DNA from: Calditrichales bacterium MX18-03
Lineage (GTDB): Bacteria > Bacillota > Clostridia > Lutisporales > Lutisporaceae
Reading direction: 5' to 3'
Length of the DNA stretch: 64,000 nt
Assembly (NCBI GenBank): GCA_021083345.1
Contig: JAJGRE010000001.1
Location: 868,001 to 932,000 of the forward strand
A program made the translations under genes and the position numbers. Each line of letters opens with the position of its first letter. Positions within the stretch are counted from its first letter, which is position 1. Positions 14,489 through 24,735 of this stretch are shown one piece after another. The notes below the pieces were generated by a model. It was given only the letters and a program-made list of their open reading frames with translations, did no database searches and had not been told where the DNA came from.

Positions 14489-15775
14489 ACAACTTGTCCA
14501 TACCCTGTCCCTGCCCTGAGCTTTGGCTTTATACATGGATGCGTCTGCCAGTTCAATAAGCTGCTCTACACTGCTGTCCGGCGCGCTTAGCAGAGATACA
14601 ACGCCGAAGCTGGCGGTGATATGTATGGGTCCCTCATGATTCTCCATCCGTATTTCATGGCGCCGGACTGCTTCACACATGCGCAAAGCAATAATTTCAG
14701 ACTGGTCGCAGGCCGTTTCAGGAAGGCAGACGATAAATTCCTCGCCTCCAAACCTGCCGACAAAATCATAGGGCCTGCATACGCGGGAGATAGCAGCTGC
14801 GAATTCCTGGAGTACAAAATCCCCTGACAGATGGCCGTATGTATCGTTGATCCGCTTGAAAAAATCCAGATCTGCAATGATCAAACCCAGGTCGGTACCA
14901 CTCCTCCTGGAACGGTCCAGCTCACCTACCAGCCGCTGCATAAAAGCCCTCCGGTTCAAGAGGCCGGTCAGATAATCGGTATTCGCCAGCTTTTCTGCAT
15001 GCTCCCTGGCTTTTTCGGCCTCCAGCTTGGATTGCCTGAGGATTTTCTCAGCCTGCATCCGGTCGGTAATATCCAAGGATGATATGGCTAGCTTGACGGT
15101 ACGTCCATTGTCATCCTCAATGGGGTAAATGCAGTTCTGAAGGTAGAGTCCCTGCCTTTCATCAACAAAACACACGGCCTGTCCGTTCTCGAACACAGCA
15201 TCGGTTCTCTTCTTTCTGTTTGCCGATACGTCTTCCGGGAAAAAGTCATAAATATTGCGCCCTACCATCTGTTCAGCCGGAATGCTCAAGCGCTCCTCCA
15301 CCGTCTTATTGACAGCCAGCACCGTATCATGCCTGTCAATCAGGAAAATCGCTTCTGCCATAGCGTTAAAAAAGCCCCTGATGATTTTCTCGTCCTCTCT
15401 CAGCTTCTCTTCGGTTTGCTTGCTGGTCGTTACATCCAGGAATATATAAACCGCACCGATGACCTTTCTCTCTGCGTCAAGCACAGGGCTTCCTGACACC
15501 AGGAGCCGGTATTCCCCTTGCTCTCCGGGTACCCTGATTTCCATATCCTTAATGATAACGCCGTTTTGCAAAACAGGCAGCAGGCCATCACCGGCTCCAC
15601 AGCACCAATGCCGGGTATCCATGTTTTCACCCAGGATTTTGCGGATAACGGCATTTGAGTAAGCTGCGTTCCCTTGAGCATCGGTAATGACGACCCCTGC
15701 CGACACAACCTCCAGCAGTGCATTGAGAGCTTGCCCCCCAAATATTGAGCTGATTTCGGGCATAAAGCTTGTCAT
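14480..15775 (-). CDS. PAS-PAS-GGDEF diguanylate cyclase
   Basis: A 431-residue soluble protein: two PAS domains (about residues 10-125 and 135-250, with DITDR at the end of the second), a short coiled coil and a GGDEF domain. The active-site motif is GGEEF, preceded by GRF, and the nucleotide-binding DFFKRINDTYGH is present, so it should make cyclic di-GMP. No RxxD inhibitory site was evident just upstream of GGEEF. AAGGAG before the ATG at 15775 decides the start over in-frame ATGs at 15814-15817. It is divergent from the sensor kinase gene. The signal seen by the PAS domains is unknown. Confidence 0.88.
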   Translation of the reverse strand: MTSFMPEISSIFGGQALNALLEVVSAGVVITDAQGNAAYSNAVIRKILGENMDTRHWCCGAGDGLLPVLQNGVIIKDMEIRVPGEQGEYRLLVSGSPVLDAERKVIGAVYIFLDVTTSKQTEEKLREDEKIIRGFFNAMAEAIFLIDRHDTVLAVNKTVEERLSIPAEQMVGRNIYDFFPEDVSANRKKRTDAVFENGQAVCFVDERQGLYLQNCIYPIEDDNGRTVKLAISSLDITDRMQAEKILRQSKLEAEKAREHAEKLANTDYLTGLLNRRAFMQRLVGELDRSRRSGTDLGLIIADLDFFKRINDTYGHLSGDFVLQEFAAAISRVCRPYDFVGRFGGEEFIVCLPETACDQSEIIALRMCEAVRRHEIRMENHEGPIHITASFGVVSLLSAPDSSVEQLIELADASMYKAKAQGRDRVWTSCKK

Positions 15776-15990
15776 TACCAACACGCTCCTTCTATAAAAT
15801 GTAGTTTCTGTCATCATCTGTTAATAATTACTATTAATTAAGTGTATTTATTCCATTCTATCCCTTATTTAAACACTTTTCAATTGTTTATAAAAATTTT
15901 AACTTTATTTTATCACAGCTTAATGATTTTAACCTATGATGAGGAATGATATAATTTATTGAAATGAAAGAAAAGGACGGTGGAGAATGA

Positions 15991-17121
15991 ATGGGCGTAC
16001 ATGAGGCATTTCGTAAACAGCATGATGAATTGCAGCAGTGTGTTGCAGGCTTATGCCGCAATAAGAATGAATTCCATATATACCACCGGCATATAAGACA
16101 CTCCCGGTCTGCCATTATCCTGTTCAACCTCCTGATTTGGTACATGCTTTTCCGGTTTGCCGGTGTAAAGACCCTCAGTGTATTTTTTGCACTGCTCATC
16201 GGTATGGGGGGGTTGTATGAATTTTTCTTCCTGCGCCGCATTGAGGACCGGATATTGAAGCCAATTGCCAAGCTGAAAAATGGTGTAGAGGAGATCGCAA
16301 AGGGAAACTACCATGTCAGTATCGAAAGCGATGTCAGAAATGAAATCGGTTTGCTGATCGACTCCTTTAATGAGATGGCTCAAAAACTGCAGGAAGGTGA
16401 AAGGATACAGGCGGAATATGAGAACAACCGTAAAACATTGGTTGCCAACATCTCTCATGATCTGAAGACACCCATCACCGCCATCCAGGGTTATATTGAA
16501 GCCCTGACGGATGAAAAACAGGTATCTCCCGAAGACAGAAGCAAGTATCTTAAAATTATCTATAATAACGCGGCTTATATGAACAAGCTCATCAATGATC
16601 TGTTTCTTTTTTCCAGATTGGATATGCAAAAGCTGACGCTTCAATTTTCCCGGGTCCTGGCGCGGTCTTTTTTCAGCGATTTGATGGAAGAATTTGCTCT
16701 GGAATTGAAAGAGACCGGGGCCGAATTCATTTATACCGATGAAAAAGCACCTGACTGCAGTATCAATGTGGACAGAAAAAGGCTGCACCAGGTGTTCCGG
16801 AATATAATCGACAATGCTGTCAAGTATGGATCGGCGGAAAGCCTGTCGCTCCGGATTGCCTTATACAGTCTGGACGATTTTGTCTGTTTGGATATCCGGG
16901 ACAACGGACCAGGCATCCATCCGGATAAGCTGCCCCATGTCTTTGAAAGGTTTTACCGCATTGATGCTGAAAGAACCAAAGACTTTACCAGCACCGGTCT
17001 GGGTCTTGCCATTGCTAAAGAACTTGTTGAAGCCCACGGCGGAAAAATCAGTGTCGCTAGCGCCGCCAATGCGGGAACCTGCTTTACTGTCATGCTGCCT
17101 GCGGCTCCCCATATTGTTTAA
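15991..17121 (+). CDS. Membrane sensor histidine kinase, OmpR-partner type
   Basis: A 376-residue protein: two hydrophobic segments (about residues 41-55 and 60-80) with almost no loop between them, a HAMP-like linker (about 85-137), HisKA with NISHDLKTPI (His156) and an HATPase_c domain with NIIDNAVKYG, DIRDNGPGI and TGLGLAIAK. The lack of an external domain suggests it senses the membrane or a partner protein. The response regulator follows by 15 bases. TATAAT at 15950-15955 is a likely -10 element, but the -35 is weak. Confidence 0.88.
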   Translation: MGVHEAFRKQHDELQQCVAGLCRNKNEFHIYHRHIRHSRSAIILFNLLIWYMLFRFAGVKTLSVFFALLIGMGGLYEFFFLRRIEDRILKPIAKLKNGVEEIAKGNYHVSIESDVRNEIGLLIDSFNEMAQKLQEGERIQAEYENNRKTLVANISHDLKTPITAIQGYIEALTDEKQVSPEDRSKYLKIIYNNAAYMNKLINDLFLFSRLDMQKLTLQFSRVLARSFFSDLMEEFALELKETGAEFIYTDEKAPDCSINVDRKRLHQVFRNIIDNAVKYGSAESLSLRIALYSLDDFVCLDIRDNGPGIHPDKLPHVFERFYRIDAERTKDFTSTGLGLAIAKELVEAHGGKISVASAANAGTCFTVMLPAAPHIV

Positions 17122-17136
17122 TAAGGAAGTGTATTT

Positions 17137-17823
17137 ATGAAGGGTATTCTGATCATCGAAGACGATTTAAATATTGCCGAACTGGAACGGGATTATCTGA
17201 AACTGAACGGCTTCAAGGCCGACATCGCTCAGGATGGAACGGTGGGTCTGGAGAAGGCCATTTCCGGCAAGTATGACGTCGTTATCGTGGATTTGATGCT
17301 TCCCGGAAAAAGCGGGTTTGAAATCATTCAGGAAGTCAGAAAGAAACAGGAAATTCCCATTATCGTGGTTTCGGCCAGAAGTGAGGACATTGATAAAATC
17401 AGAGGGTTGGAGTACGGTGCGGACGATTACCTGACCAAGCCCTTCAGTCCTGCTGAGCTGGTGGCAAGGGTCAAATCCCATATGAATCGGTATCAGCGGC
17501 TCAAGGGCAGCCTTCCAGCTTGCGGGGTCATACAGCACAAAGGGCTGGAAATCAATACATCCTCACACAAGGTTTTTGTGAACGGCAAAGAAGTTCAACT
17601 GACGGCAAAAGAATATGAGCTTCTGGTCTTTTTGGCGTCCAATCCCAATATCGTGTTCAGCAAGGATCACCTTTTTGACACCATATGGGGCAACGATTAC
17701 TATGGCGAGACCGCCACGGTTCCTGTTCACATTCAGAAGATCCGGAAAAAAATAGAAAAGGATCCGGCAAACCCTGAGTTGATAGAAACCCTATGGGGTG
17801 CCGGATACCGTTTTAACGCCTGA
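17137..17823 (+). CDS. OmpR/PhoB-family response regulator
   Basis: A 228-residue regulator: receiver domain with IIEDD at residues 6-10, phospho-acceptor Asp52 in VIVDLMLPG and Lys in YLTKPF, followed by a winged-helix DNA-binding domain ending in GAGYRF. AAGGAAG precedes the ATG. It is the cognate partner of the upstream kinase. Target genes are not apparent; neither neighbour is obviously regulated by it. Confidence 0.92.
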   Translation: MKGILIIEDDLNIAELERDYLKLNGFKADIAQDGTVGLEKAISGKYDVVIVDLMLPGKSGFEIIQEVRKKQEIPIIVVSARSEDIDKIRGLEYGADDYLTKPFSPAELVARVKSHMNRYQRLKGSLPACGVIQHKGLEINTSSHKVFVNGKEVQLTAKEYELLVFLASNPNIVFSKDHLFDTIWGNDYYGETATVPVHIQKIRKKIEKDPANPELIETLWGAGYRFNA

Positions 17824-17836
17824 TCCTTTTGTTTTC

Positions 17837-18427
17837 TTACCGCAGCAGGCTCAGTTCGGCCTGAAACGCCAAAGTGCAGGCTTCGCTGCCTTCACTCTTT
17901 TTTTCACCCGTCACATCAACCAGAACCTTCTCCACTTCATATTGCTTGTTAAGCTGCAAATCAATTTTCAGCCTGGGATTTTCAATCTCATGGAGTTCTT
18001 TTATGCAGTGGAAATGCTCATGGCCCATGCAAGACTCCTCAACACATCCTGGCTGATCCAGGTGCTGCTTCTTCTCCTGCATAAGCTTCTGCCATTCTTC
18101 AGGGATTTCTTTCAAATCCAATGTCAGGAGGTAACCTGCTTCACCCTTTTCCTCAACCTGCAAATTGTTCAGAATATGAAGCGCAATTGCCAGGTGGCTT
18201 AATTTGCCTTTCACGCCGCAGCATTTCATCTGATGATGGCCGTGCCGATGCCCATGGTGCATACCTTGACCGCAGCATTGCATATCGAACTCGGTATTGC
18301 TCTCATGTTTTACACGCTTTCCGCCGCAATCCACCTGGGTGTTGAGCTTTACGCTTACGGTCCCCTGTGCTGCCTCCTTCGCACGCATAGTCATCACCAC
18401 ATCATAAAGCAGTTTAATTTTGTTCAT
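17837..18427 (-). CDS. Unrecognised His/Cys-cluster protein, possible metal binder
   Basis: A 196-residue soluble protein of no family I recognise. Two clusters stand out: CC at 51-52, then MHHGHRHGHHQ and CC at 69-70; and at 128-141 a C-V-E-E-S-C-M-G-H-E-H-F-H-C stretch. Both could bind several transition-metal ions. The rest alternates strand-like and helix-like stretches with many Glu and Lys. AAGGAGG precedes the ATG, and TATAAT lies about 40 bases upstream. It is a single gene, convergent with the response regulator. A metal store, chaperone or sensor is possible. Confidence 0.6.
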   Translation of the reverse strand: MNKIKLLYDVVMTMRAKEAAQGTVSVKLNTQVDCGGKRVKHESNTEFDMQCCGQGMHHGHRHGHHQMKCCGVKGKLSHLAIALHILNNLQVEEKGEAGYLLTLDLKEIPEEWQKLMQEKKQHLDQPGCVEESCMGHEHFHCIKELHEIENPRLKIDLQLNKQYEVEKVLVDVTGEKKSEGSEACTLAFQAELSLLR

Positions 18428-18527
18428 TTATGAGCCTCCTTCATTTTGTTTATGAGGTCATTATACAGAACGCTTTTAAACTGCTCTTAATGAAAGTATA
18501 AAAATTCTATTAAACTGTTTAAAACCT

Positions 18528-19451
18528 TTATAAATAGCGGCACAGCATACTTTCGATCTGTACTTCATCCACAGCCGGCTTTTCCACACCGTCATAGAGC
18601 AGCCACTGCTCTTCATGCTCTGCCGCTTCCCCAGGCTTCAGCTCCTTCAGCTCACCCAGGGTTTCCATTTCCAAAAAGTGCTGGTTGGTATACGTTTCAT
18701 AAGAAACGCCGAAGTCCGGATAGGTACCGTTTTCTACCGGCGCATAACGCTTGATGAATAATGCATTAAAGTTGAAGTAGGCTGCCCAGCCTGCCTCATT
18801 GTTGATGCCCAGCTTGAAGGCTTCCTGCTTTCCCGGATCCTGATCCAGTACGATGTATTTATCTCCCCAGTAGACCCTGCTGTCGGTCATTCTGGCATAA
18901 GGCCAAAGGGCCAGGATCCGGTTGCCCAAGAGTCCTGTTTCCTTTGCAGGCTGCGGAATGACTTCCCTTCCCCCTGCCGCCATGCAGGTCAGCGCCCAGG
19001 GCGCAAACTTGACGTTCCATGCGTTCTGATTGACAACGCGGTGTATGATGGACAGCTTGGCGGAATCCGGCTCCAACCGGATATCCATTTCCTTTTGGAT
19101 CTGTGTCCAGGCTTCTTCTGCAGGCCAAACGCTTACCCCATTCTCTATCTGTTCCCAAGCCACCTTTTCATTGTCCGGGCAATAGGTCCTTGGCATTTCT
19201 TCCGGACTGGTCCACAACCTGTGCCCGCCGCCTATCCGGAATACCCCTTTATCAAAACGGTGTGTTTCCGTCTCTAAGGCAACGGCGCCTGCCCGGTCCT
19301 CCCACAGCATGTTCTCCTTTCCGGCCATACCGAACCGGATGATCCTTGGTCCGAAATCCAGTGTTACCAGAACTTCTGCAATTCCGTTTGACAAGCTGAT
19401 ACAGTGACCCCACGTCTCATTTTGAATGGCTTTGACCTCAACCTTTCCCAT
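18528..19451 (-). CDS. Aldose-epimerase-superfamily (DUF4380-like) protein
   Basis: A 307-residue protein with a galactose-mutarotase-like beta-sandwich pattern: LDFGPRIIRFG near residue 36, GGGHRLWTSPE near 80, and later NQNAWNVKFAPWALT and DFGVSYETYT. Such proteins bind and may epimerise the anomeric carbon of sugars. It follows araM by 18 bases on the same strand, so a role with arabinose or glycerol-phosphate-linked sugars is plausible. The ATG at 19451 with AAGGGG upstream is chosen over 19469. Confidence 0.7.
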   Translation of the reverse strand: MGKVEVKAIQNETWGHCISLSNGIAEVLVTLDFGPRIIRFGMAGKENMLWEDRAGAVALETETHRFDKGVFRIGGGHRLWTSPEEMPRTYCPDNEKVAWEQIENGVSVWPAEEAWTQIQKEMDIRLEPDSAKLSIIHRVVNQNAWNVKFAPWALTCMAAGGREVIPQPAKETGLLGNRILALWPYARMTDSRVYWGDKYIVLDQDPGKQEAFKLGINNEAGWAAYFNFNALFIKRYAPVENGTYPDFGVSYETYTNQHFLEMETLGELKELKPGEAAEHEEQWLLYDGVEKPAVDEVQIESMLCRYL

Positions 19452-19469
19452 AAAGGCACCCCTTTTCAT

Positions 19470-20825
19470 TTATTCATAATAGCTCTTTGCGAGCATTTCT
19501 GCCGCTTCTTCCAACATACCCATGTCTTCCAGCAGCTGCAGGACACCATAGCGTTTGCGTATATCCTTGGCAGCAATCATACTCTTCTTGAAGCGCTCCC
19601 TGCTCAACCCCAATTCAGCAGGCTTCGTGGCGGCACCCGCTGCCTTTAAAGCACCGATAACCTGCTCCGGCTCCGGTAGATATGCTCGGCTTATTTTTAC
19701 GATGCTGTCCCAATTGGCGGTAATCTGCGCTATTCTTTTCCTTCTGTCCTCTGGTGCAAAAACCATGCTTTCCTTTTTATAATCAATAATATTCTGCGCC
19801 TTTTCTCCGAAGATTTCAACCAGGTTATCCGCCCATTTCTGCTCATCCAGCTTCAAATACGAACCCGATTGGCATATTTCTCCAATATCCAGGCCTGCCA
19901 GGTATTTGTAGGCTTTCAGGATGATGCAGCTTCCCACGCCCACATAGTTGCCGTGCAGCCGGGCATCTGGCCTTCCCCCGTTCAAGGACATGGCTTCCCA
20001 GCAGTGGGAAAGATGATGTTCCTCTCCTGAAGCCGGCCTAGAGCTTCCAACCATCCCAATAGCCAAACCCGTATAGAGAAGCGCTTCGATCATAGACTCA
20101 ACTGCTTGCTCATTCCGGTCAAGAATATGGGGGGATAACGATGCGCATCTGTCAGCCATCTTCATAACCATGGCTTCAGTGCCCTGGCAGAAATATTCGC
20201 CGTTCACGATTTTTGAGAGCTGCCAGTCCGCCAAAGCCGTATACTTGCCCAGGACATCTCCCATCCCTGCTTGCAGCATCCCCATCGGTGCTTCCTTCAG
20301 CAAGTCGGTGTCTGCAATGATTCCATAGGGATATACTGCAGTGTAGGTTGTTTTGATCCCGTTAACCACCAGCGGCGATACGGTGGAGGCATACCCATCC
20401 ATGGACGGGGCTGTTGCCACCATGACGTAAGGTATCCTCAGCTTACAGCTAAGAAACCTGCAGATATCGCTGATGGTCCCTGAGCCTACCCCTAGTATGA
20501 CGCCGGTATCCTGAGGAATTTCTACCAGTAGTCTCCCCAAAGCCCATGCATCCGGAACCAGTAGTGGATCCTCGAATACAAAGCGGACCAGCTCGTGCTC
20601 CGGCTTCAGCATCGCTTCGACTTTGATTCCTGCTGCTTCGTCGGTATTGATATCGGAAACCATAAAAACCTTACCGCCAACGAAGGCAGCCATGATGGCC
20701 GGAAGCCTGTACAAAGCCCCGCTGCCTGTTTCAATATTCTTTATTTCCACCCGGTGCACCCGCCCGCAGCGGCAATCCAGTACCATTCCGGCCAGGTCGC
20801 CGACACAACCGCTTTTCCGCGCCAT
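19470..20825 (-). CDS. araM: sn-Glycerol-1-phosphate dehydrogenase, AraM type
   Basis: A 451-residue protein of the iron-containing/G1PDH superfamily: ILGVGSGTISDICRF for NAD binding, APSMDGYASTVSPL, and HLSHCWEAM and H-x-G-N-Y metal-site segments. In Bacillus subtilis AraM (EgsA) reduces dihydroxyacetone phosphate to sn-glycerol-1-phosphate and sits in the ara operon. Here it is divergent from araR-araBDA, with an AraR-type box about 35 bases upstream, so it is probably co-regulated with arabinose use. AAGGGGTG precedes the ATG. The C-terminal 100 residues extend past the catalytic core. Confidence 0.88.
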   Translation of the reverse strand: MARKSGCVGDLAGMVLDCRCGRVHRVEIKNIETGSGALYRLPAIMAAFVGGKVFMVSDINTDEAAGIKVEAMLKPEHELVRFVFEDPLLVPDAWALGRLLVEIPQDTGVILGVGSGTISDICRFLSCKLRIPYVMVATAPSMDGYASTVSPLVVNGIKTTYTAVYPYGIIADTDLLKEAPMGMLQAGMGDVLGKYTALADWQLSKIVNGEYFCQGTEAMVMKMADRCASLSPHILDRNEQAVESMIEALLYTGLAIGMVGSSRPASGEEHHLSHCWEAMSLNGGRPDARLHGNYVGVGSCIILKAYKYLAGLDIGEICQSGSYLKLDEQKWADNLVEIFGEKAQNIIDYKKESMVFAPEDRRKRIAQITANWDSIVKISRAYLPEPEQVIGALKAAGAATKPAELGLSRERFKKSMIAAKDIRKRYGVLQLLEDMGMLEEAAEMLAKSYYE

Positions 20826-20858
20826 CCAATCACCCCTTCTAAGGATTTCTCCTGTCAG

Positions 20859-20874
20859 CTTATACGTACAACTT
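20859..20874. promoter_or_regulatory. AraR-type box 1
   Basis: Minus-strand AAGTTGTACGTATAAG, about 35 bases before the araM start, matching boxes 2 and 3 at AAGTTGT and the following alternating purine-pyrimidine half. Confidence 0.65.
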
Positions 20875-21003
20875 ATTCAGCCTTACAGCTTGGAATTCCG
20901 CTTTCTTTATATGCGGCATCACTTCTATTTTATGTCATAGTCGTTTGATTTTCAATACACTATCTTCACTAGCACCCTTTTTTATCTCCTTTTGGCTGGT
21001 TAA

Positions 21004-21019
21004 AAGTTGTGCATACATA
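21004..21019. promoter_or_regulatory. AraR-type box 2
   Basis: AAGTTGTGCATACATA on the plus strand, between the divergent ara promoters and 63 bases from box 3, suitable for looping or cooperative binding. Confidence 0.55.
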
Positions 21020-21066
21020 TACATATAAAAAGAGTCAATCAAGATGTAAAAAAACTGTAACGCTCA

Positions 21067-21082
21067 CTTGTGCGTACAACTT
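21067..21082. promoter_or_regulatory. AraR-type box 3 over the araR-araBDA promoter
   Basis: CTTGTGCGTACAACTT, nearly palindromic, covers the -35 element of the araR promoter, the expected place for autorepression relieved by L-arabinose. Confidence 0.7.
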
Positions 21083-21096
21083 GAGGATGCTATAAT
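21068..21096 (+). promoter_or_regulatory. Promoter of araR-araB-araD-araA
   Basis: TTGTGC (21068-21073), 17-base spacer, TATAAT (21091-21096). No separate strong promoter is seen before araB, so the genes are probably one transcript. Confidence 0.7.
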
Positions 21097-21178
21097 GGCA
21101 TTATAAGGATTCTGGTTTAATGGAGCCGCAGCGCTTTACCGATTGATCCAAAAAATGCATAAGTAGGTGTGAATTCTC

Positions 21179-22282
21179 ATGCTGCAAACAGAAAAACCCA
21201 AGTATCAGAAGCTAAAGGAATATATTATCCAGATGATCCAGGCCAAGGAGTTGAATGCCGGTGACAAGATCTTCTCGGAGAACGAACTGGCCGAGAGGTT
21301 TGATATCAGCCGGCATACCATCCGTCAGGCATTCAGCGAACTGGTGAACGAAGGCTGGCTGTACAAGGTGCAAGGCAAAGGCACCTTTGTCAACAGAGAG
21401 CCCGGGGTCAGGGTCAAAGGTGCAAAAACCATCGGTGTCATCACCACATACCTGAATGATTATATCTTTCCCGCCATCATCAGAGGCGTTTACGACGTAC
21501 TTTCTGAAAAAGGGTACAACATTGCTCTGAACTGTACTTACAACCGTCACGAGAAGGAGCGGCTATGCCTCGAGAACCTGCTAGAACAGAACATCGCAGG
21601 ACTCATTGTGGAACCCACCAAAAGCGCGCTTCCCAACCCCAACATCGATCTCTACAAGAGATTCAGCACCCAAGGCATACCGATTCTTTTTATTCACGGC
21701 TGCTATAGGGAGCTGGAATACTCCTATATTGTGGAAGACGATACCGAAGCCGGCTACATGGCAACGAAGCACCTGATCGACCTAGGGCATGAAAGAATTG
21801 CGGGTATCTTCAAAATTGACGATATTCAGGGGCACTACCGGTTCTCCGGTTTCCAAAAAGCCCATCTTGAGGCTGGACTGTCCATATCGGACTCCAGGAT
21901 CATCTGGTTTGAAACCGATGATCAGGATATCAAATTCAAGATCGGCGGAACCCATATCCAGGACCTTTTAGCCCAGTGCTCCGCCGTCGTCTGCTACAAT
22001 GATCAGATTGCCTTGAAAGTAATGGATATCTTGAGGGAAAAGGGACTCAGTATACCGGACACCCTGTCCCTTGTGAGCTTTGACGACTCCCAGCTGGCCC
22101 AGGCCTCCGAAGTCAAGCTGACGACGGTTGCGCACCCCAAGGAAAGGCTTGGAGAGGAAGCCGGAAGATCCATTCTCAACATGATTGACCGGGTCCAGGA
22201 TTATTACGATATCAAAATGCAGCCTGAGCTGATTATCAGAGGAAGTACAGAAAATTGGATAGGGGGTATAAAAAATGAGTAA
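21179..22282 (+). CDS. araR: Arabinose repressor AraR, GntR-LacI fusion type
   Basis: A 367-residue protein with a GntR-type winged helix (about residues 8-75; [20 protein letters not shown], then VQGKGTFV) fused to a LacI/GalR-type periplasmic-binding effector domain ([17 protein letters not shown], then [10 protein letters not shown]). This is the AraR architecture, which responds to L-arabinose. It overlaps araB by eight bases and lies under a promoter that carries an AraR-type box, so it should be autoregulated. AGTAGGTG precedes the ATG. Confidence 0.92.
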   Translation: MLQTEKPKYQKLKEYIIQMIQAKELNAGDKIFSENELAERFDISRHTIRQAFSELVNEGWLYKVQGKGTFVNREPGVRVKGAKTIGVITTYLNDYIFPAIIRGVYDVLSEKGYNIALNCTYNRHEKERLCLENLLEQNIAGLIVEPTKSALPNPNIDLYKRFSTQGIPILFIHGCYRELEYSYIVEDDTEAGYMATKHLIDLGHERIAGIFKIDDIQGHYRFSGFQKAHLEAGLSISDSRIIWFETDDQDIKFKIGGTHIQDLLAQCSAVVCYNDQIALKVMDILREKGLSIPDTLSLVSFDDSQLAQASEVKLTTVAHPKERLGEEAGRSILNMIDRVQDYYDIKMQPELIIRGSTENWIGGIKNE

Positions 22283-23945
22283 AAAGTATACCATCGGCGT
22301 TGACTACGGCACACAATCCGGCAGAACCGTGCTGGTTGAGGTTGACAGCGGCAGGGAAGTCGCCACAGCTGTCAAGGCTTATCCTCACGGTGTTATGGAT
22401 GAATATTTGCCGGACGGCAGGACAAAACTGGCCCATGACTGGGCGCTGCAGCATCCCCAGGATTATCTGGACGTATTGCGCGAGACTGTTCCCGCTGTTC
22501 TGGAAGAAGCCGGCATCACAGCTGAAGATATCATTGGCGTTGGAATCGACTTTACGGCTTGCACCATGCTGCCCACCGACAAAGCCGGTACTCCCCTCTG
22601 CTTCATGCAGGAACATGCCGGCAACCCGCATGCTTATGTAAAGCTTTGGAAGCACCATGCCGCGCAGGATGAAGCCAACAAATTGAACCGGATTGCTGCA
22701 GAACGGGGTGAGGACTTCCTGAAACGGTACGGCGGAAAAATCTCCTCCGAGTGGCTTATCCCAAAGATCTGGCAGATCCTGGACGAGGCTCCGGAGATTT
22801 ATGAGAAAGCAGACCGTATTATGGAAGCAGCTGACTGGGTGATTCTGCAGCTTACAGGAAAAGAAATGCGGAATAGCTGTACCGCAGGATATAAAGCGAT
22901 ATGGCATAAACAGCAAGGCTACCCTTCCAAAGATTTCTTCAAAGCCTTGGATCCCAGACTGGAAAACCTTGTAGAAGAAAAACTGAGCACAGAAATTCAC
23001 CCCATCGGAGCCAAAGCAGGAGAAATCACTAAGGAAGCTGCTGCATTGACAGGCCTTAAGGCAGGTACTGCCGTAGCAGTGGCCAATGTGGATGCCCATG
23101 TTGCCGTTCCTGCCGTGGGCATCACCGACGAAGGAAAGCTCCTGATGATTATGGGCACCTCCACCTGCCACATTCTGCTGGGCACCCAGGAAAAGCTGGT
23201 ACCGGGCATGTGCGGTGTGGTGGAAGACGGCGTTATCCCGGGTTATCTGGGTTACGAGGCCGGCCAGTCCTGTGTGGGAGACCATTTTGAATGGTTCGTT
23301 GATAACTGTGTTCCTGCGCACTATATAAAAGAGGCTGAAGAACAAGGCGTCGATATCCATCGGCTGCTTACTGAAAAAGCCGGCCGGCTGGCCATCGGCG
23401 AAAGCGGGCTCATCGCTTTGGATTGGTGGAACGGAAACCGCTCAGTACTGGTGGATGTAGACTTGACCGGCTTGCTGCTGGGCTGTACGTTGCTGACCAA
23501 GCCCGAGGAAATATACAGGGCTTTGATAGAGGCGACGGCATACGGAACCAGAATGATCATTGAAACCTTCCGGGAAAACGGTGTTCCCATAAACGATCTG
23601 TATGCTGCCGGCGGTATTGCTGAAAAGAACAAGCTGATGATGCAGATATATGCAGATGTAACCGGCATGGAGATCCGGATCTCTGCTTCACCGCAGGCAC
23701 CTGCACTGGGTTCGGCCATGTTCGGAGCCCTTGCGGCAGGCAAAGATAAAGGCGGATATGACGACATCGTGGAGGCTGCAAAGCATATGGCCAAGGTCAG
23801 AGAGGACTACTACAAACCGGTACCCGAAAATGTAGAGGCCTATAATAAGCTGTATGCTGAATATAAAACCCTGCATGACTACTTCGGCCGCGGTGTCAAT
23901 GACGTCATGAAGCGCCTTAAGAAGATCAAGGCGGAGAGTAAATAA
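22275..23945 (+). CDS. araB: Ribulokinase
   Basis: A 556-residue FGGY-family kinase: [15 protein letters not shown] at the N-terminus, [46 protein letters not shown] and [10 protein letters not shown]. These are diagnostic of AraB, which phosphorylates L-ribulose at O5. The ATG overlaps the end of araR, with GGGGG-type ribosome sequence inside araR. Length is normal for the family. Confidence 0.95.
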   Translation: MSKKYTIGVDYGTQSGRTVLVEVDSGREVATAVKAYPHGVMDEYLPDGRTKLAHDWALQHPQDYLDVLRETVPAVLEEAGITAEDIIGVGIDFTACTMLPTDKAGTPLCFMQEHAGNPHAYVKLWKHHAAQDEANKLNRIAAERGEDFLKRYGGKISSEWLIPKIWQILDEAPEIYEKADRIMEAADWVILQLTGKEMRNSCTAGYKAIWHKQQGYPSKDFFKALDPRLENLVEEKLSTEIHPIGAKAGEITKEAAALTGLKAGTAVAVANVDAHVAVPAVGITDEGKLLMIMGTSTCHILLGTQEKLVPGMCGVVEDGVIPGYLGYEAGQSCVGDHFEWFVDNCVPAHYIKEAEEQGVDIHRLLTEKAGRLAIGESGLIALDWWNGNRSVLVDVDLTGLLLGCTLLTKPEEIYRALIEATAYGTRMIIETFRENGVPINDLYAAGGIAEKNKLMMQIYADVTGMEIRISASPQAPALGSAMFGALAAGKDKGGYDDIVEAAKHMAKVREDYYKPVPENVEAYNKLYAEYKTLHDYFGRGVNDVMKRLKKIKAESK

Positions 23946-24019
23946 GACGTACACAGGTTTCCTGAATAAATTATATTTTCAGAGTTTACCCGTTAACGCT
24001 ACTAGAGAGGAGGATTAAA

Positions 24020-24712
24020 ATGTTGAAGGAGCTTAAGGAGAAGGTGCTGGAAGCAAACCTTGAATTGCCGAGAAAAGGGCTGGTCACCTATACCTGGGGA
24101 AATGTCAGCGGGATAGACCGTGAAAACAAGCTGGTCGTGATCAAGCCCAGCGGGATACCCTACGAGGCACTCCGTCTGGAGCATCTTGTGGTGTTGGACC
24201 TGGATGGCGGCATCATTGAAGGAAAGCTGAACCCCTCCTCCGATACACCTACACACCTCATGCTTTACAAAAGCTTTGCAAACATCGGCGGTATCGTTCA
24301 CACCCATTCACGATGGGCAACCATCTGGGCACAGGCAGGCAAGGGCATTCCTGCGTACGGTACCACTCATGCAGATTATTTTTATGGGAAGATCCCCTGT
24401 ACCAGAAAGTTAACGGCTGATGAAATACAAGGAGATTATGAAAAAGAAACCGGCAAGGTTATCGCAGAGACCTTTGAAGCTCATAATCCCGTTTTCATAC
24501 CCGGCATTATCGTCAATAACCACGGACCATTTTCCTGGGGTAAAGACCCCAATGAGGCAGTACACAATGCGGTGGTGCTGGAGGAAGTTGCCATGATGGC
24601 CTATCATACCTGCCAGCTTGCCACCGGAATCGGCCCCATTGACCAGGCGCTGCTTGACAAGCATTTTCTGAGAAAACACGGCGCCAACGCCTATTACGGA
24701 CAAAAACCATAG
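24020..24712 (+). CDS. araD: L-ribulose-5-phosphate 4-epimerase
   Basis: A 230-residue class II aldolase/adducin family protein: [37 protein letters not shown] with two zinc-ligand His, [10 protein letters not shown], and the later N-N-H-G-P third zinc ligand. It converts L-ribulose-5-phosphate to D-xylulose-5-phosphate, completing entry into the pentose phosphate pathway. GAGGAGG precedes the ATG; it lies 74 bases after araB. Confidence 0.95.
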   Translation: MLKELKEKVLEANLELPRKGLVTYTWGNVSGIDRENKLVVIKPSGIPYEALRLEHLVVLDLDGGIIEGKLNPSSDTPTHLMLYKSFANIGGIVHTHSRWATIWAQAGKGIPAYGTTHADYFYGKIPCTRKLTADEIQGDYEKETGKVIAETFEAHNPVFIPGIIVNNHGPFSWGKDPNEAVHNAVVLEEVAMMAYHTCQLATGIGPIDQALLDKHFLRKHGANAYYGQKP

Positions 24713-24735
24713 AGTTAATATTGGAGGAATGGATC

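Noticed and set aside
22236-23360. 374-codon minus-strand frame opposite araB
   Set aside because: araB is certain by motif and length; the antisense frame has no recognisable domain.
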